Shown one piece after another: positions 13,490 to 15,261 of a stretch of 15,261 nucleotides of DNA. Source of the stretch: an uncultured bacterium (GTDB lineage Bacteria > Patescibacteriota > Minisyncoccia > Moranbacterales > GWC2-37-73). How positions within the stretch are numbered: the first letter of the stretch is position 1; each line of letters starts with the position of its first letter. Location of the stretch: the NCBI GenBank assembly GCA_903866285.1, contig CAIPMZ010000112.1:1-15261 (forward strand), given 5' to 3'. A model generated the notes under the pieces. The model searched no databases, was not told the origin of the DNA, and saw only the letters and a program-made list of their open reading frames with translations. The position numbers and the translations under genes were made by a program.

Positions 13490-13526
13490 CTCTTTGTTTT
13501 TGGTTACAATTCCAAAAAACAAGGAG
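13490..13526 (+). promoter_or_regulatory. Hairpin sequestering the rpoB Shine-Dalgarno sequence
   Basis: CTCTTTGTTTTTGG (13490-13503) pairs with CCAAAAAACAAGGAG (13512-13526): 14 pairs, one G-U, one bulged A, 8-nt loop. The whole AAGGAG ribosome-binding site (13521-13526) of rpoB, 5 nt before its ATG, is inside the 3' arm. The 5' arm's CTCTTTG can also pair with CAAAGGAG (13421-13428), the Shine-Dalgarno sequence of the mini-ORF, so two exclusive foldings exist. Confidence 0.7.
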
Positions 13527-13531
13527 AACTG

Positions 13532-15261
13532 ATGAGCGTTGTTTTTATGGTCAATGAAAAGAAAGCCCTCAAAGTGAAGGACTCTTATGGAGCATCTTCA
13601 TCGTTGAGTCGAAGAAAGTTTTTCAGAAAGCAGACAGTAGTTTCACTCCCAAACCTGATCGAGGGTCAAATTGACGCTTATCAATGGTTTTTGAAAAAAG
13701 GTCTGCGAGAACTGTTTGATGAAATCAATCCGATTAATGATTTTACGGGTAAGGATTTAGAGCTTTCGCTCACTGACTATTATTTAGACGAACCAAAGAC
13801 TTCAGAGCTTACAGCTAAAAGTAAAAACATTTCCTTTGAAGCGCCACTGCGAGCTAAGGCGCGTTTGGTGATTAAGAAGACGGGTGAAATTAAAGAGCAA
13901 GAAATTTATTTGGGAGACTTCCCAGTAATGACTGAGCGAGGAACTTTTGTGATTAACGGGGTGGAACGCGTGGTCGTTTCTCAGCTGATTCGTTCTTCAG
14001 GAGTTTTCTTCACGATGGAATATCAAAAAGGCAAGAAGCTCTTTGGCGCTAAACTGATTCCTAACCGCGGAGCTTGGATTGAAATTGATACTGATTTGAC
14101 TGGCGTGCTGAACGTTCGCATTGACCGCAAACGAAAAATCCCCGTAACTTCCTTGTTGCGTGCTTTTGGCATGCAGAAAGATGAAGAAATCTTAGCGGCT
14201 TTCGATGGCGCTGATAATGGCGAAGTTCATTTTATTAATGAAACCTTAGTTAAAGATATTACGAAAAATCAAGGTGAAGGTTATAAGGAAATTTATAAAA
14301 GAATTCGTCCCGGCGATTTAGCTACCGAAGAAAATGCTAAACAATTAGTTAATGGCATGTTTTTCAATTTTGAAAAATATGATTTTGGAAGCGTGGGACG
14401 TTATCGCTTAAATCAACGTTTGATGGTTGAACGTGAGGATAATGAAGAAAATAGGGTTCTTCGGATGGACGACCTGCTGCTGATTATTAAGGAAATTATC
14501 CGACTTAATAACACGCCAAACGCCATGGCTGATGATATTGATCATCTCGGAAATCGTCGCGTGAGAGGTGTGGGCGAATTAGTTCAAAATAAATTACGCA
14601 TCGGAATGTCACGCATGGCTCGCAATATCAAAGATCGCATGAGTACTTGTGATGTGGAAACGGTAGTGCCAGGCCAATTGATTAACTCTCGACCGGTGGC
14701 GGCGGCGATTAAGGAATTTTTCTCAAGTTCGCAACTTTCTCAGTTTATGGATCAAGTTAATCCCTTGGCTGAGTTGGAACATAAGCGTCGTCTTTCAGCG
14801 ATGGGACCAGGAGGTCTAACCAGGGAACGCGCTGGGTTTGAAGTTCGCGATGTGCATCATTCGCATTATGGCCGAATTTGTCCGATTGAAACTCCAGAAG
14901 GTCCGAACATTGGGTTGGTAGGTCACATGGCTTCTTACGCTCGAATTAATGATTTCGGCTTTTTAGAGACGCCTTATATTCGGATTGAAAAAGAAGTTCC
15001 AGCCACGCAAGAGGCACTTGTAAATAGAATTTTAAATGAAGATATTCCTGGGGTTGGAAAAATTTGGGATAAAATTGACGAGGAGCTAGCTAAAAAAATT
15101 ATCAAAGCTGGCAAGAAAACCGTTCAAATTAAACCGCATATCTCCAATGAAATTGCGTATGTTAACGCAACTGTCGAAGATCGCCAGATTATTACCCATG
15201 CTCGCGTGGCAACCGATGAAAATCGTAACATTGTAGATAAGATGGTTGAAGCTCGCGTAAA
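13532..15261 (+). CDS. rpoB: RNA polymerase beta subunit (RpoB), N-terminal part
   Basis: Beta subunit of RNA polymerase, open to the window edge with 576 codons visible of an expected 1100 or more. Start at ATG 13532, with AAGGAG 5 nt upstream, the only strong Shine-Dalgarno sequence before a long gene here. Recognisable blocks: LPNLIEGQIDAYQWFL near the N-terminus, GDFPVMTERGTFVINGVERV (about 128-147), LRMDDLLLIIKEIIRL, and the rifampicin region SSSQLSQFMDQVNPLAEL ... HKRRLSAMGPGGLTRERAGF followed by CPIETPEGPNIGL. Residues equivalent to E. coli Gln513, Asp516, His526 and Ser531 are all the wild-type ones. After FLETPY, 57 residues precede EIAYV where E. coli has about ten. rplJ and rplL are not upstream; rpoC is presumably beyond the edge. 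Identity is certain. Confidence 0.98.
   Translation, partial: MSVVFMVNEKKALKVKDSYGASSSLSRRKFFRKQTVVSLPNLIEGQIDAYQWFLKKGLRELFDEINPINDFTGKDLELSLTDYYLDEPKTSELTAKSKNISFEAPLRAKARLVIKKTGEIKEQEIYLGDFPVMTERGTFVINGVERVVVSQLIRSSGVFFTMEYQKGKKLFGAKLIPNRGAWIEIDTDLTGVLNVRIDRKRKIPVTSLLRAFGMQKDEEILAAFDGADNGEVHFINETLVKDITKNQGEGYKEIYKRIRPGDLATEENAKQLVNGMFFNFEKYDFGSVGRYRLNQRLMVEREDNEENRVLRMDDLLLIIKEIIRLNNTPNAMADDIDHLGNRRVRGVGELVQNKLRIGMSRMARNIKDRMSTCDVETVVPGQLINSRPVAAAIKEFFSSSQLSQFMDQVNPLAELEHKRRLSAMGPGGLTRERAGFEVRDVHHSHYGRICPIETPEGPNIGLVGHMASYARINDFGFLETPYIRIEKEVPATQEALVNRILNEDIPGVGKIWDKIDEELAKKIIKAGKKTVQIKPHISNEIAYVNATVEDRQIITHARVATDENRNIVDKMVEARV

Larger units (their letters stand above)
12865..13531. other. 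667-bp intergenic region of hairpins and repeats ahead of rpoB
   Basis: No conserved coding frame is seen. In order: nested AACGTT palindromes (12876-12904), an intrinsic terminator (12911-12942), a small hairpin around 13011-13031, an 8-bp-arm hairpin (13078-13103), a longer inverted repeat (13127-13179), four tandem octamers (13217-13248), and the rpoB promoter and leader. No rplJ or rplL gene precedes rpoB. A minus-strand open frame over 13281-13484 is discounted. Confidence 0.75.

Overview
The window looks like a chromosomal segment of a low-GC bacterium with compact genes, most likely a Patescibacteria/CPR member, perhaps of a Parcubacteria-like lineage. I infer this from several things together: SD-poor translation starts, an rpoB without rplJ-rplL upstream, a 57-residue segment in RpoB where E. 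coli has about ten, small exported or membrane proteins of unknown function, and many short palindromes between genes. No single marker settles the phylum. Ten complete plus-strand genes are visible, with the beginning of an eleventh (rpoB) at the right edge, the 5' end of a divergent minus-strand gene at the left edge, and two speculative mini-ORFs. All ten complete genes end in TAA (7) or TAG (3), none in TGA.

Left part (1-5503): a divergent fragment of unknown function, a promoter and structured leader, then a very large secreted subtilisin-like protease with a beta-rich insert in its catalytic domain and three tandem cadherin-like/DUF5018-type repeats. After a strong terminator come a small secreted coiled-coil protein of unknown function and a membrane-anchored SIMPL (DUF541) protein, each with its own promoter. 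Middle part (5504-10588): a 0.67-kb intergenic region holding a possible 29-aa acidic mini-gene, a long imperfect inverted repeat and a terminator; then a Glu/Leu/Phe/Val dehydrogenase, a bifunctional class A penicillin-binding protein, a perfect 25-bp inverted repeat, and a membrane-anchored zinc amidase. The protease, SIMPL protein, PBP and amidase all act at the cell envelope.

Right part (10589-15261): an 88-aa protein that matches only the N-terminal lobe of TsaB; then a near-consensus promoter that runs into an intrinsic terminator just before a DUF1189-like membrane protein (a probable attenuator or a small RNA). That gene is followed by a two-TM holin-like protein and a DUF883-like one-TM protein, a pair reminiscent of E. 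coli yqjD-yqjE, closed by a terminator that resembles the attenuator. A 0.67-kb region of hairpins and repeats then leads to the rpoB promoter, a roughly 227-nt leader, and rpoB itself, whose Shine-Dalgarno sequence is buried in a 14-bp hairpin.

The best candidates for undescribed biology are the two RNA-level control regions (the attenuator at 11102-11230 and the rpoB leader at 13305-13531), the stand-alone TsaB N-lobe protein, and the long inverted repeat at 5790-5904. All assignments come from reading the sequence by eye; no database search was made.
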